A DNA stretch of 64,000 nt, taken from Deinococcus seoulensis (GTDB taxonomy: Bacteria; Deinococcota; Deinococci; Deinococcales; Deinococcaceae). The translations under genes and the position numbers were made by a program. The stretch lies in the NCBI RefSeq assembly GCF_014648115.1, contig NZ_BMQM01000003.1, forward strand, positions 124,001 to 188,000. Reading direction: 5' to 3'. Below are positions 35,566-47,078 of this stretch, piece by piece. Below the pieces are notes generated by a model, which searched no databases, was not told the origin of the DNA, and saw only the letters and a program-made list of their open reading frames with translations. Position 1 is the stretch's first letter, and each line of letters begins with the position of its first letter.

Positions 35566-35616
35566 CGCCCGGTCGGCCCTCACGCCACACCGGCGGGCGC
35601 CGGATGAAGGTCAGTT

Positions 35617-35722
35617 ATACGGACTCCGATTGAACGGCCTGCAAAGACCATTCAATCCGAGCGGATGCGAGGAGGAGTCGAAGCGGGTTCCGATCTGTTG
35701 ACGAAACAAACGGAATCCGTAT
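35617..35722 (+). repeat. Dispersed palindromic repeat, copy E (medium form)
   Basis: Starts ATACGGACTCCGATTGAACG, ends ACAAACGGAATCCGTAT. The first hairpin is intact (GATTGAACGG/CCATTCAATC); the second hairpin is missing except GATCTGTT. Located 51 nt after the panD stop. Confidence 0.85.
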
Positions 35723-35835
35723 GAATGCCGTGTAGCTCGGCGTTCCCACCGCTCCGGGCAGTGTCCGGGCAGTGTCCCGGCGGGGGGCGGGGCCTGGAAT
35801 CCCCCGCGAGTGGGCCTGACGGGTGTACGTGGAGT

Positions 35836-35888
35836 GTTCACGCGCCGTGAACAGAATCTTTAACAAAAGTTTAGGCAGGTGCTACACT
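35836..35888 (+). promoter_or_regulatory. HD-GYP promoter with a perfect palindrome
   Basis: GTTCACG-CGC-CGTGAAC (35836-35852) is a perfect 7-bp inverted repeat placed just upstream of a TTTAAC -35-like box (35859-35864), 18 nt, and a TACACT -10 box (35883-35888). GTG 35896 follows 7 nt later. The palindrome looks like an operator. Confidence 0.45.
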
Positions 35889-35895
35889 CCGTAGC

Positions 35896-37251
35896 GTGTC
35901 CCGCACGCCCCCCTGGAGTTACCTGCTCCTGCTTCTGGCCGTCGCCCTTCTCGGCTACGCCGCCTACGCGGACCTTCAGGGTCTCCTGGCGGCCAGCGCG
36001 GTCCTGATCGCTGCCGCGACCGGCACGCTGCGCGGCCCGCTGCGCTGGTCGGCGCTGGTGGCGTACCCCATCGGGTTCATCGTGTCGCTGGCACTGCCCG
36101 GCCATGAAGGCAACCCCATGGACCTGCTGGGCGCGCTGATCGTGATCGGCGGCCTGGGCTTCATGCTCCTGCGTGAGCAGGGCAGCCTGCGGCAGGTCGC
36201 GTGGCAGAGCAACACCATCAACGCCCTGCGCGCCGGCAGCGAACGCCTCGCCGAGGCCCGCGACGCCGACGCCATCATCCGCGCCGGGGTCGGCATTCTG
36301 GACAAGTTGCAGGTCGCCCCGAACCTCGCGTTCGTCGCGTACCGCCAGGGCACCCCGCACATCCTGGCCGCCAAGGGCGCCTTCGAGGCGTTCCTGGAAC
36401 GGCCCATCCACCCCAGCGACAACGACAGCCGCAGCGTCCAGGCCGACCACTGGGTGGCCGAGGAAGCTCTGGCGCTGCTGAAAAAACCCCAGCGGCAGAG
36501 TTACCACGTCGCCCCGGTGTACGGCCGCGCCTCCACCCACCTGGGCGTGCTGATCCTGACCCGCAACGACGGCAGCCCCTTCGACGAGGACGAAACCAGC
36601 GTCGTCGCCGCGTACGCCCGCCTGCTGGGCGCGCAGCTGGGCCAGTGGAACGCCATCCGCGACCTGCGCGACGCGAACGACCTGACGCTGCGCTCGCTGG
36701 GCGCCGCACTGGAACGCCGCGACGACGACACGGGCGGCCACACCAACCGCGTGGTCAGCATGAGCGTACGCCTCGCGCGGCGACTCGGCTGGGACGAGGA
36801 TCAGGTCAAGGCGCTGCGCTGGGGCGCGTACCTGCACGACCTGGGCAAACTCGCCATTCCGGACGGCGTGCTGCACAAACGCGGCCCCCTGGACCCCGAC
36901 GAACGCCGGGTCATCCAGACGCACACCACCATCGGGTACGACATGCTTCAGGACCTGCACTTCCTGCCGGCCGAGACCCTGGACCTCGTGCGCTACCACC
37001 ACGAACGCTGGGACGGCACCGGCTACCCCAGCGGCCTGCGCGGCTCCAGCATTCCCGACACCGCCCGCCTGTTCACGATCATCGACGTGTTCGACGCCCT
37101 GACCAACGCCCGCCCCTACAAGCCCGCCTGGACCCGCGAACGCGCCGTGAACGAGATCCGCATGCAGGCCAGCCGCCAGTTCGACCCGCAGTACGTGGAC
37201 GCCTTCCTGCGCATGATGGCCGAACACGACGACGCCCACCTCGTGCTGTAA
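35896..37251 (+). CDS. Membrane-anchored GAF-HD-GYP protein (cyclic-di-GMP phosphodiesterase-like)
   Basis: 451 aa. Four hydrophobic helices occupy about 1-95, then a GAF-like sensor (about 110-245) and a C-terminal HD-GYP domain. In the latter HTNRV, YLHDLGKLAIPDGVLHKRG (HD pair), and YHHERWDGTGYPSGLRGSSIP (HHExxDGxGYP) are all intact, so it should hydrolyse c-di-GMP. The GTG start is supported by a -10 box 7 nt upstream. Probably acts against diguanylate cyclases such as the one at 53740. Confidence 0.9.
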   Translation: MSRTPPWSYLLLLLAVALLGYAAYADLQGLLAASAVLIAAATGTLRGPLRWSALVAYPIGFIVSLALPGHEGNPMDLLGALIVIGGLGFMLLREQGSLRQVAWQSNTINALRAGSERLAEARDADAIIRAGVGILDKLQVAPNLAFVAYRQGTPHILAAKGAFEAFLERPIHPSDNDSRSVQADHWVAEEALALLKKPQRQSYHVAPVYGRASTHLGVLILTRNDGSPFDEDETSVVAAYARLLGAQLGQWNAIRDLRDANDLTLRSLGAALERRDDDTGGHTNRVVSMSVRLARRLGWDEDQVKALRWGAYLHDLGKLAIPDGVLHKRGPLDPDERRVIQTHTTIGYDMLQDLHFLPAETLDLVRYHHERWDGTGYPSGLRGSSIPDTARLFTIIDVFDALTNARPYKPAWTRERAVNEIRMQASRQFDPQYVDAFLRMMAEHDDAHLVL

Positions 37252-37267
37252 CAGCCCGGCAGGCGTC

Positions 37268-37319
37268 GAAAGTCAATGGTCGATAGAGCGGGCCTTCCCT
37301 CTATCGACCATCGACTTTC
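37268..37319. terminator. 21-bp near-perfect hairpin after the HD-GYP gene
   Basis: GAAAGTCAATGGTCGATAGAG pairs with the downstream CTCTATCGACCATCGACTTTC (one mismatch) across a 10-nt GC loop. The stem is unusually AT-rich for this DNA. It starts 16 nt after the stop. Confidence 0.6.
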
Positions 37320-37333
37320 AACCATCAACCCTT

Positions 37334-37469
37334 ATACGGATTCCGTTTATTTCGTTAACAGATCGGAACACCACCGCTCTGTTAACTCCACGTCCGGAAT
37401 CCGCTTCGACTCCTACTCGCTCCGCTCGGATTGAATGGGCTGCAAAGACCATTCAATCCGAGTCCGTAT
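37334..37469 (-). repeat. Dispersed palindromic repeat, copy F (full form)
   Basis: Minus-strand orientation. Both hairpins are present (AACAGATCGG...CGCTCTGTT and GATTGAATGG...CCATTCAATC), the middle block is CGACTCCTACTCGCTCCGCTC, and the ends are ATACGGATTCCG and GAGTCCGTAT. Its last base is the first base of the sugar-kinase stop codon (TTA on this strand). Confidence 0.9.
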
Positions 37470-38362
37470 TACAGGTTCAGGTCGGCCCGCGTGGGGGCGT
37501 ACGCGCCGGCGTACGCGCAGGCGGCGGCGGCGGCGGCCAGTCCGACGCGCAGGTGCTCGCTCCACAGGGCGTCGGGGCGTTCGGCGGCGCTGACCAGCAG
37601 GCCCGCGCACAGGGCGTCCCCGGCGCCCACGGTATCCACGACCTGCACGGGCGCGGCGGGCAGGTTCGCCTGTCCGGCCGCGTGGTACAGGGTCGCGCCC
37701 TGCGCGCCGCGTGTGACGATGATGGGCGCCTGGGCGTTCAGGCCGCGCAGGCGGCGCAGCACGTCCGCTTCGCTGACGCCGGGGAAGAAGAACGCGAGGT
37801 CCTCGTCACTGAACTTCATCAGGTCCGCGCGCCGGGCGACCGCCTCGAACACCTTCGGGTAGTCCGGGTGGCGGTGCGTGATGCGGGCGTTCGGGTCGAA
37901 GCTGATCTTCACGCCGGCCGCGCGGGCCGTCTCGATCAGGCCCAGCAGCGTGTCGGCCAGCGGCCAGCGCGCCAGGCTGATGCCGCCCACGTGCAGCCAG
38001 CGGGCCTCGCGCAGCCACCCGGCGGGCAGGCGGGTCGGGTCGAAGTGCAGGTCGGCGCTGTTCTCACCCAGGAAGCGGTACGCGGGCGGGTTGGCGCTGT
38101 ACACCACGGCCAGCAGCGTCGGGGCGGGCAGGCGCTGCATGAAGCGCATGTCCAGCCCGGCCTCCACGGACGCGCGGATCAGGTCGTCCCCGAAGTTGTC
38201 CTGCCCGACCGCCCCGGCAAAGGCGCTGGGCACGCCCAGGGACGCGCAGGCCCGCGCGACGTTCCAGGCCGCGCCGCCCGGATGGGCGTGCCAGGCGTTC
38301 CCTCCGGCGGTCACGAGGTCAGTCAGGGCTTCCCCGGCACTCACGATGAACGGTAATTGCAT
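37469..38362 (-). CDS. PfkB-family sugar kinase (fructokinase-like)
   Basis: 297 aa ribokinase fold. Substrate-side motif near the N-terminus [16 protein letters not shown], then [12 protein letters not shown]; the C-terminal [15 protein letters not shown] holds the catalytic Asp and anion hole (DTxGAGD). [13 protein letters not shown] and [11 protein letters not shown] are as in fructokinases and 2-keto-3-deoxygluconate kinases; sugar specificity is not certain. ATG 38362 is 7 nt after TAGATT (38370-38375), so leaderless. It ends directly on repeat copy F. Confidence 0.87.
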   Translation of the reverse strand: MQLPFIVSAGEALTDLVTAGGNAWHAHPGGAAWNVARACASLGVPSAFAGAVGQDNFGDDLIRASVEAGLDMRFMQRLPAPTLLAVVYSANPPAYRFLGENSADLHFDPTRLPAGWLREARWLHVGGISLARWPLADTLLGLIETARAAGVKISFDPNARITHRHPDYPKVFEAVARRADLMKFSDEDLAFFFPGVSEADVLRRLRGLNAQAPIIVTRGAQGATLYHAAGQANLPAAPVQVVDTVGAGDALCAGLLVSAAERPDALWSEHLRVGLAAAAAACAYAGAYAPTRADLNL

Positions 38363-38369
38363 TCCATTC

Positions 38370-38375
38370 AATCTA
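38370..38375 (-). promoter_or_regulatory. -10 box of a leaderless promoter (TAGATT)
   Basis: TAGATT, 7 nt, then ATG 38362 on the minus strand; it chooses this start for the sugar kinase. Confidence 0.5.
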
Positions 38376-38597
38376 CCGCGCGTGGCGGCGGGCCGGGCCG
38401 GGTCGCGTACACAGGCGGCCGGGATGGGCCGGTCATGGAGCGGGCCGGTCACGGAATGGGCGGCGCTGATCACGGCCTGATCACGGTCCCTGAGGAAGAT
38501 GAATTCAGGCGAGGTTCAGAGCCGCTTCCGGGGGGGAGTCAACAGCCTGAACCCGCCCCCCATCCCGCCCTCACCCCGGCCCCCAGGAGGACACCGC

Positions 38598-38921
38598 ATG
38601 AAGGATGCAGCCACCCACACGCCCACACCCGCCCCCGGCACCCCTGCACCGCAGGCCGCCCCGGCCGCCCTGAGTCACAGGGAACGCGACCTGGGCCGCT
38701 TGATCCGTGAGATCGACACCCTGCGCGGCGACCTGCGCGCCCTGGCGGACACCCCGCACCTGGACGAACTGCTGAAGTTGATTCCCCGCCCCGGCTGGAC
38801 CACCCCGGCCGAATTCGAACTGGTCAGCGCGGGCGTCCGGCAGCTGAACGCGCACGTGCATCTGCTCCGGGACGCGCAGGAGCGGCTGCTGCGCGGCGCG
38901 CGACTGGTCGGCCACACCTGA
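38598..38921 (+). CDS. Small alpha-helical hypothetical protein
   Basis: 107 aa, ATG 38598 after AGGAGG at 7 nt. A Thr/Pro-rich start (THTPTPAPGTPAPQAAPAA) is followed by a helical domain (RERDLGRLIREIDTLRGDLRALADT and RQLNAHVHLLRDAQERLLRGARLVG). No signal peptide or motif I know. 44 nt upstream of the VWA lipoprotein gene on the same strand, so perhaps its partner. Confidence 0.5.
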   Translation: MKDAATHTPTPAPGTPAPQAAPAALSHRERDLGRLIREIDTLRGDLRALADTPHLDELLKLIPRPGWTTPAEFELVSAGVRQLNAHVHLLRDAQERLLRGARLVGHT

Positions 38922-38965
38922 CGCTCCCCTGCACCCCTGCACTCACGCATACAGGAGAACCCATC

Positions 38966-40006
38966 ATGCCCCAGCACACCCGGTCCCGGTACGTTCCGCT
39001 GCCCATGCCCCTCCGCCCGCGCCGCCGCTCCCTGGGCGGCCTGCTGGGCCTGTCGCTGCTGCTGGCCTCGTGCGGCGGCCCCGCCGGAACGCCCGCCCCG
39101 ACCACGCCCACCGCCACGACCATGCAACTGAACGGCACGCGCGTCCTGAGCCCCACGCAGGTGCAGTTCGGCGTGACGCCACTGAGCGGCACGCAGACCG
39201 CGACTGGCACGCTCAGCAACCCGTCCGTGACGTTCAGTACCGCCGGCGTGAGTGGCACGGTCAGCGTGTGCGGACAGGTCAGCGTGCAGAACACCGTGAC
39301 GGCCGCCGTCACTCTCGACGCGACCGGCAGCATGCGCAGCACCGACCCGGAAGAGAAACGCCGCGCGGCCGCCAAGGCCTTCGTGGCCCGCATGACCGGC
39401 ACCAGTCAGGCGGCCGTGCTGTCCTTCGAGGCCAGCAGTACGCCGTCGGCCAGCATGATCGGCAGCGTGCTGCACCAGGACCTGACGGCGGATCAGACGG
39501 CACTGAACACCGCCATCGACAACGCCACGTACGCCAGCGGCAGCACCAACTTCTACGACGCGGTCGTGGACGCCGTGAAGGTTGCCAGCCGCGCCGGGCG
39601 CAGCAACCCGATCGTGCTGGCCCTCACGGACGGCATCGACAACAGCAGCAGCAACTCGCCGAACGACGCCATCGCCGCTGCGAAGGCCGCAGGTGTGCCC
39701 GTGTACGCCATCGGCCTGGACGCCACGGGCAGCCTCGACTTCGCCGAGATGGAACGCATCGCCAGCGAAACCGGCGGGCTGTTCCGCAGCAACATCGCTG
39801 CCGGTGACCTCGACGCCTACTTCTCGCAGCTGTACAACGCCTTCACCGCGCAGGGCTGCCTGGAACTGAACCTCGCCGCCGCGCCCGCGCCCGGCACCAC
39901 CGTCACCGGCACCCTGTCCGTGGACGTGTCCGATTACGGCAAGGCCACCTCACGCCTGAGCGTTCCGTTCAGTTACGCCGTCCGGGACACCAGCGAGCCC
40001 AAGTAA
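38966..40006 (+). CDS. VWA-domain lipoprotein
   Basis: 346 aa, ribosome site CAGGAGAACCC. An Arg-rich leader and hydrophobic core end in a lipobox LLASCGG, so it is likely anchored as a lipoprotein at Cys36. A VWA domain covers about 110-300 with a slightly altered MIDAS (DATGSM instead of DxSxS), the Thr site and LTDGIDNSSSNSP (third metal ligand). GLDATGSLDFAEMERIASETGGLF follows. A C-terminal beta part closes the protein. Such lipoproteins usually bind other proteins in a metal-dependent way; target unknown. Confidence 0.82.
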   Translation: MPQHTRSRYVPLPMPLRPRRRSLGGLLGLSLLLASCGGPAGTPAPTTPTATTMQLNGTRVLSPTQVQFGVTPLSGTQTATGTLSNPSVTFSTAGVSGTVSVCGQVSVQNTVTAAVTLDATGSMRSTDPEEKRRAAAKAFVARMTGTSQAAVLSFEASSTPSASMIGSVLHQDLTADQTALNTAIDNATYASGSTNFYDAVVDAVKVASRAGRSNPIVLALTDGIDNSSSNSPNDAIAAAKAAGVPVYAIGLDATGSLDFAEMERIASETGGLFRSNIAAGDLDAYFSQLYNAFTAQGCLELNLAAAPAPGTTVTGTLSVDVSDYGKATSRLSVPFSYAVRDTSEPK

Positions 40007-40023
40007 CGACCCATGTGCAGCGG

Positions 40024-40053
40024 GCGGCGGTCTCCGTTACTGGAGGCCGCCGC
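40024..40053. terminator. Bidirectional hairpin between VWA and GNAT genes
   Basis: 12-bp stem GCGGCGGTCTCC / GGAGGCCGCCGC, 6-nt loop GTTACT. The right arm runs into the last codons of the GNAT gene. Confidence 0.55.
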
Positions 40054-40555
40054 TCTGTGCGCGGACGGGCAGGCGGTACAGGATGACGGTCAGGCCGAAC
40101 ACGTCGCGCTGCCCGCAGCGTTCAAACCCGAACGAGTCGTACAGGTGGTGCAGGGCGGGCCGCGAGGCGTCGGTATCGAGTTTCAGCCAGGGACGCCCGG
40201 CCAGGGCGGTCACGCGCGCCGCCTCTTGCAGCAGCGTGTGCGCCAGCCCCTGCCCCTGCGCGGACGGGTGCACGGCCAGCTTGTGCAGGTACAGCGCCTC
40301 GCCCGGCGGGTCGTGCGGCCAGAAGGGCGGGTCGCTGGTCAGCAGGCAGAAGCATCCGACGGGCTGACCGGGCGCATTCCACGCGACGTGCCACCCGCCG
40401 GGCGGGTAGTGCCGCTCCAGGTGCTCCGGCGTGAGCCTGTCCGGCGGCCAGAGCGTACGCCCGCGCGCCTGCAACTGCGTGGCGGTGGCCGTGAGCACGG
40501 TGCTGGCGGCCTGCACGTCCCCGGTGGTGAAGGACAGGGGGGCTTGGGTGTTCAT
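40037..40555 (-). CDS. GNAT family N-acetyltransferase
   Basis: 172 aa from ATG 40555, which overlaps the Rieske stop codon (ATGA). The acetyl-CoA site is [23 protein letters not shown] (Q/RxxGxG/A, here QGQGLA), with [25 protein letters not shown] as motif B. Substrate unknown. It is the last gene of the cytochrome c maturation operon; its place there may be chance. Confidence 0.85.
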   Translation of the reverse strand: MNTQAPLSFTTGDVQAASTVLTATATQLQARGRTLWPPDRLTPEHLERHYPPGGWHVAWNAPGQPVGCFCLLTSDPPFWPHDPPGEALYLHKLAVHPSAQGQGLAHTLLQEAARVTALAGRPWLKLDTDASRPALHHLYDSFGFERCGQRDVFGLTVILYRLPVRAQSGGLQ

Positions 40556-41139
40556 CCCGTGAAGTCCGGGGCGGGTTCGATCCCGGTGGCCCACAGGTCC
40601 GCGCCGCGCCGCTCCAGTTGCACGCGCGGCAGCGGCAGCAGCGCCTTGCCGAACACCGCCTCGCCGGAGCGCAGCGGATCGAACACGCTGTAGTGGCAGC
40701 GGCAACCCAGTTGCGGGTGCTGCTCCTCGCGCGGCGGGCGGTAATTGAACGCGAAGGCCAGGATCTCCGGGTCGCGCACCAGGTTCACGTTGCAGCCCAG
40801 ATGCGTGCAGACCCGCGAGTACGCGATCAGGAACGACCCGCCGTCCGGCAGCGCGCCCGGCACGTCCTGCGGCACGCGCAGCGCCGTGCAGGGCCGCCCG
40901 GCATACGTGAAGGTCTGCTCGGCCCACTCGCCGTTCAGGTCGCTCAGGGCCGCCACGCGCTGCGGGGTCGCGGGCCGGAAGTCAGGCGTTCCGGCGGTGC
41001 GTTTCCCGGTGGTGACGCGCGTGGCGTACCAGCCCATGTACCCGAACGCCCCGGCCGTCCCGGCGACCGGCAACAGCCACCAGCGTTCCAGCAGCGCGCG
41101 GCGGGTCAGGCGGCGGGCCGGAGTCCTGTCACCCGGCAC
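40552..41139 (-). CDS. Rieske [2Fe-2S] protein
   Basis: 195 aa from GTG 41139, 2 nt after the CcmI-cytochrome stop. A twin-arginine-like [13 protein letters not shown] precedes one membrane helix ([18 protein letters not shown]). The cluster motifs are CTHLGCNVN and [10 protein letters not shown] (2 Cys, 2 His) with a final domain. It is like bc1/b6f Rieske subunits, but no cytochrome b is nearby. Being co-transcribed with cytochrome c maturation genes and a c-type domain suggests a role in the respiratory or periplasmic electron chain. Confidence 0.87.
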   Translation of the reverse strand: MPGDRTPARRLTRRALLERWWLLPVAGTAGAFGYMGWYATRVTTGKRTAGTPDFRPATPQRVAALSDLNGEWAEQTFTYAGRPCTALRVPQDVPGALPDGGSFLIAYSRVCTHLGCNVNLVRDPEILAFAFNYRPPREEQHPQLGCRCHYSVFDPLRSGEAVFGKALLPLPRVQLERRGADLWATGIEPAPDFTG

Positions 41140-41141
41140 GC

Positions 41142-42200
41142 TCAGCGGCTCCCGGTGTCCTGCCACCTTTCCAGCAGGTTCAGCAGGGCGTTCAGGTCGT
41201 CCGTCTTCAGGTCCGGGAAGGCAGGCATGGCCCCCTTGCCCTGCACGATGACCTGCCGCGCGGCCTCGCGGGTCAGGGCCGAGTCGCGCAGGCTGGGGCC
41301 GATCCCCCCGCCGCCGCTGGGGCCGTGGCAACTGGCGCAACTGGCGGCGTACACGCGCAGGGCCGGGTCGCTGCTGTTCTGGCGGGCGCGGATGGCGGTG
41401 ATCAGGTCGTCGGCGTCCCGCCCGCCGGGGTCCAGGGTGCGGTAGCGTTCCAGCGCCGTCAGCGCCTGATCGTCCTGCCCGAAGCGGGCCAGCGCGAAGC
41501 CCAGCAGCAGCTGCGATTCCGGTTCGTTCGGCGCGAGTTGCGCGCCCGTGCGGATCAGCAGCGCGGCCCGCTGGGCGTCCTCGGCACTCAGGGTCTGCCC
41601 GCTCTGCTCGCCGCGCGTGAGCAGCAGGATGCCCAGCCGCCGCAGCGCCTCGGGTTGCCGGGGGTCGAGTTTCAGGGCGTTCCCGTACGCCGTGACCGCC
41701 TGATCGTACGTCGAGGAATCGAACGCCGCCTTGCCCCACGCGAGGTAATCGGCGGCCGCGCCGGTCCGCTCGGCCTGCGCTTTCAGGCCCGGCAGGCGCA
41801 GCGTGGCCTGCACGTTCGCCGCCTCGGCCGGTTGCAGGGACGCCAGTTGCCAGCGCGGCACGAACGTCACGGCCCCCACCACCGTCAGGGCGAAGGCGGC
41901 GACCAGTGCGCCCAGCGCCAGGGTGCGGGTGCGCGGCGCGGGGCGCGGGCGGGGCGGCAGGGCGTCCAGGGCGCGCAGGGTCAGCGCGGCGCGGCGTTCC
42001 AGGTCCGGGCGGCGGCGTTCACCGTCGGGACCGTCGGGCAGCGCGGCCAGTTCGGCGTACAACTGCGCCTGCTGGGCGTTCAGGCGGTCGCGTTCCGGGG
42101 CGTCCGGGTCGCTGGGCTGCCCGGCCCGCAGGGGTTCCAGCACCAGCCACAGCGCGGCCCCCGCGATCAGGATCAGCAGGATCAGACTCAGGACGCTCAC
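41142..42200 (-). CDS. CcmI-like TPR protein fused to a c-type cytochrome domain
   Basis: 352 aa from GTG 42200 (GTGA overlap with ccmH). The layout is a first membrane helix (about 3-20 [19 protein letters not shown]), a coiled segment ([20 protein letters not shown], CcmI/CycH-like), a second helix near 96-115, TPRs (about 160-255, [25 protein letters not shown]), and a C-terminal cytochrome c (about 265-352) with heme site CASCH and a later Met in [15 protein letters not shown] as sixth ligand. CcmI presents apocytochromes to the lyase. A covalent cytochrome at its end is unusual. Function of the fusion is inferred. Confidence 0.8.
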   Translation of the reverse strand: MSVLSLILLILIAGAALWLVLEPLRAGQPSDPDAPERDRLNAQQAQLYAELAALPDGPDGERRRPDLERRAALTLRALDALPPRPRPAPRTRTLALGALVAAFALTVVGAVTFVPRWQLASLQPAEAANVQATLRLPGLKAQAERTGAAADYLAWGKAAFDSSTYDQAVTAYGNALKLDPRQPEALRRLGILLLTRGEQSGQTLSAEDAQRAALLIRTGAQLAPNEPESQLLLGFALARFGQDDQALTALERYRTLDPGGRDADDLITAIRARQNSSDPALRVYAASCASCHGPSGGGGIGPSLRDSALTREAARQVIVQGKGAMPAFPDLKTDDLNALLNLLERWQDTGSR

Positions 42201-42751
42201 GCGTTCCCTCCGCCGGGGTGGTCGCCGGGCGCGCGGGTCTCGCGGCGCACCTGTTCCAGGAACGGGTCGAAGGCCTCGTCCGGTGCGGGCGCCGCGCCCG
42301 GAGCGGGGGCGGGCGCGCGGCGCAGGAACGACCACAGGAACACGCCGCCCAGCGCCAGCGCCAGCAGCGGCGCGCCCCACAGCAGCAGGTTCCGGCCGGT
42401 CCTGGGCGGGTCGAGCAGCACGAAATTCCCGTACCGCTGCGCGAAGAACACGTAGATGTCCCCGTCGGTGCGTCCGGCGGCCACCTGCTCGCGCACGGAC
42501 TCGCGCATCTTCACGCTGATGTCACTGCGGGAATCCGCGATGGACTCGCCGGTATCGCACAGCGGGCAGCGCAGGTTCTTCTGAATGGCGACCGCGCGCT
42601 GCTCCTGCGCGGGCGTCAGGCTCGGCGCCCCGGTCTGCTGGGCGCCGGTCTGTTGCGCCGCGCCCCGCCCGGTCAGCAGGGTCAGCAGGCATAGCAGGAC
42701 GACCAGCACGCCGCGCGCCGGGAACAGGGGCGGGGCCGTCATGCCCGTCAC
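42197..42751 (-). CDS. ccmH: Cytochrome c maturation protein CcmH (CcmL type)
   Basis: 184 aa. A signal or membrane segment near the N-terminus, then [15 protein letters not shown] with the redox CxxC (CPLC), the family's hallmark; a membrane anchor [22 protein letters not shown] follows. It keeps the apocytochrome CXXCH thiols reduced for heme ligation. GTG 42751 overlaps the CcmG stop (GTGA) and its own stop overlaps the next gene. Confidence 0.93.
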   Translation of the reverse strand: MTGMTAPPLFPARGVLVVLLCLLTLLTGRGAAQQTGAQQTGAPSLTPAQEQRAVAIQKNLRCPLCDTGESIADSRSDISVKMRESVREQVAAGRTDGDIYVFFAQRYGNFVLLDPPRTGRNLLLWGAPLLALALGGVFLWSFLRRAPAPAPGAAPAPDEAFDPFLEQVRRETRAPGDHPGGGNA

Positions 42752-43335
42752 AGCGGGGGCACGCCGATCTTTTCCAGGCCGACGTTCAGGCGTTCGCGCG
42801 TCAGGCCGCCCCGGTCCATGTGCTGCACCACGCCGTCACGGTCGATGAACACCGTCTCCGGAATGCCGCTCACGCCGTACTCCACGCCGGTATCGATGCG
42901 CGGGTCTTTCAGGTTCGGGTACGCCAGCGCGTACTCGCGGATAAAGTCCCGCGCGCTCTGCTCGTTCGTCTCCTGAAACAGGATGCCGACGACCGCCAGT
43001 CCCTGCTCGCCGCCCTGCCGGGCGCTCAGTTCCCGGAACATCGGCGCTTCCTCACGGCACGGGCCGCACCAGGACGCCCAGAAGTTCACGACCACCGGCC
43101 GTCCCCGCAGGCTGTCCAGGCTGACGTTCACGCCGTCCAGGCTTTCCAGCGCGAAGGCCGGGGCGGGTTTGCCGATCAGGGGGCCGCCGGTCGTGGCGTT
43201 CCGGGCGGGTTGCAGCAGCGCCGCGCCCAGCCCGGCGACCAGCCCGGCCGCGATCAGCGGCGGCAGGAAGCGCCGCCACGCGGGCGGGGCGGAAGGCGGG
43301 GCAGAAGGCTTGGCCGGAGGAGGAGTGTGGGTCAT
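42748..43335 (-). CDS. ccmG: Thiol-disulfide oxidoreductase CcmG/DsbE type
   Basis: 195 aa. Pro-rich start, one membrane helix ([19 protein letters not shown]), then a thioredoxin domain with [17 protein letters not shown] (WCGPC), the CcmG-type insert region ([19 protein letters not shown]) and cis-Pro GIPET. It passes electrons from CcdA to the apocytochrome/CcmH. 122 nt separate it from ccmF. Confidence 0.92.
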   Translation of the reverse strand: MTHTPPPAKPSAPPSAPPAWRRFLPPLIAAGLVAGLGAALLQPARNATTGGPLIGKPAPAFALESLDGVNVSLDSLRGRPVVVNFWASWCGPCREEAPMFRELSARQGGEQGLAVVGILFQETNEQSARDFIREYALAYPNLKDPRIDTGVEYGVSGIPETVFIDRDGVVQHMDRGGLTRERLNVGLEKIGVPPL

Positions 43336-43352
43336 GAAAGTCCTTTTCGGTC

Positions 43353-43395
43353 TGGCGGGCCGTCACGGGCGTTCAGACGAGGGCCCGCCAGGGCA
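43353..43395 (-). terminator. Hairpin between ccmF and ccmG
   Basis: CTGGCGGGCC / GGCCCGCCAG 10-bp stem across a 21-nt loop, in the 122-nt gap. It may attenuate or process the ccm transcript. Confidence 0.4.
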
Positions 43396-43457
43396 GGGGA
43401 GAGGAAAGCGGGAACGGAATGCCAGGGCAGGCGCAGGGGCCCGGCGATCAGGGCGGG

Positions 43458-45440
<1,983 letters not shown>

Positions 45441-45547
45441 AACGGGTTACCTCTGTGGTGGGCCGTGCGGTGGGCCGTGCAGGGCCAGCGCGGCCGCCCG
45501 GTACGGGACAGGCCCTGCGCGGCCAGGAACGGACGGGGTGGGCGCGG

Positions 45548-46024
45548 TCACTCGGTGGTGTTCAGCATGTCCTTGAGTTCCGCCTGCGTTTTGGGCACGT
45601 TGTACTCCTCGCTGTGCTTCACCACGAGGTCCGAGGCGTGGAAGGTGTCTCCCTGGAACTCGCCGCGCACGACCACGCCCTGATTCTCCTTGAACAGGTC
45701 GCTGACGGCCCCCTGGTACTGCACGGGGAAGCTGGCCCCGCCGTCCGAGACGACAAAGCGGAGGTTCAGGGACTGCGGGTCGTACTGCACGTCCCGGACC
45801 AGCCCGCCGATGCGGATGGCGCGGCCCTGAAGCTGCGCCTGCTGCTGCTGGTACTCGGTGGGCGTCACGAAGTACTCCAGCGAGCGGTTCAGGTTCCCGA
45901 AGGCGATGAAGCCCGTCAGGCCCACCAGCGCGGTCACGCCCAGCACGGCGGGCCACGGACTGCGCCGCCGCCGCCGCGCCTGCCCCAGCGGGGTGGGCGG
46001 CGGGACAGAGGAGGGATCGCTCAT
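45548..46024 (-). CDS. ccmE: Heme chaperone CcmE
   Basis: 158 aa; ATG 46024 overlaps the ccmD stop (ATGA). One N-terminal membrane helix (AVLGVTALVGLTGFIAF), then an OB-fold with IRIGGLVRDVQ, FVVSDGGASFPVQYQG, and the heme site VVKHSEEY: His that binds heme covalently and Tyr four residues later (H-xxx-Y). Carries heme from CcmC to CcmF. Confidence 0.93.
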   Translation of the reverse strand: MSDPSSVPPPTPLGQARRRRRSPWPAVLGVTALVGLTGFIAFGNLNRSLEYFVTPTEYQQQQAQLQGRAIRIGGLVRDVQYDPQSLNLRFVVSDGGASFPVQYQGAVSDLFKENQGVVVRGEFQGDTFHASDLVVKHSEEYNVPKTQAELKDMLNTTE

Positions 46025-46144
46025 TGCGGCGCTCCGTCTGCCGCTTCGTTCCGCACGGCGCGCAGCCGCAGCCAGATCCACGCGAGGTACCCGACCAGCA
46101 GCACGAACGTCACGACGTACACGATCACCACGTACGCGGTGTAC

Positions 46145-46152
<8 letters not shown>
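46021..46152 (-). CDS. ccmD: CcmD, 43-aa heme exporter subunit
   Basis: Found by reading the gap between ccmE and ccmC. GTG 46152 to TGA 46021-46023 codes MDKYTAYVVIVYVVTFVLLV... with one membrane helix and an Arg-rich end (WLRLRAVRNEAAD). Length, position and topology are those of CcmD. Its start overlaps ccmC by 8 nt and its stop overlaps ccmE by ATGA. CcmD releases holo-CcmE from CcmC. Confidence 0.85.
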
Positions 46153-46867
<715 letters not shown>

Positions 46868-47078
46868 GTCGCTCCCCATTCTGAACCCCGGACGTGAGTC
46901 GGGACCGTGACGGTCACCGCGCCGGGCATTCCAACCGAATGCCCGCAGCATCGCGCCCACGCGCCCACGCGGGCAAGTGCGAGTGTCCCCGCGCGCCCAC
47001 ACCCGCCCCGCACCCACCGGCAGTATCCTGAACCGTACAGGGCACGCCCCGCCCGCGCTCTATCTCCGAGGACTTCCC

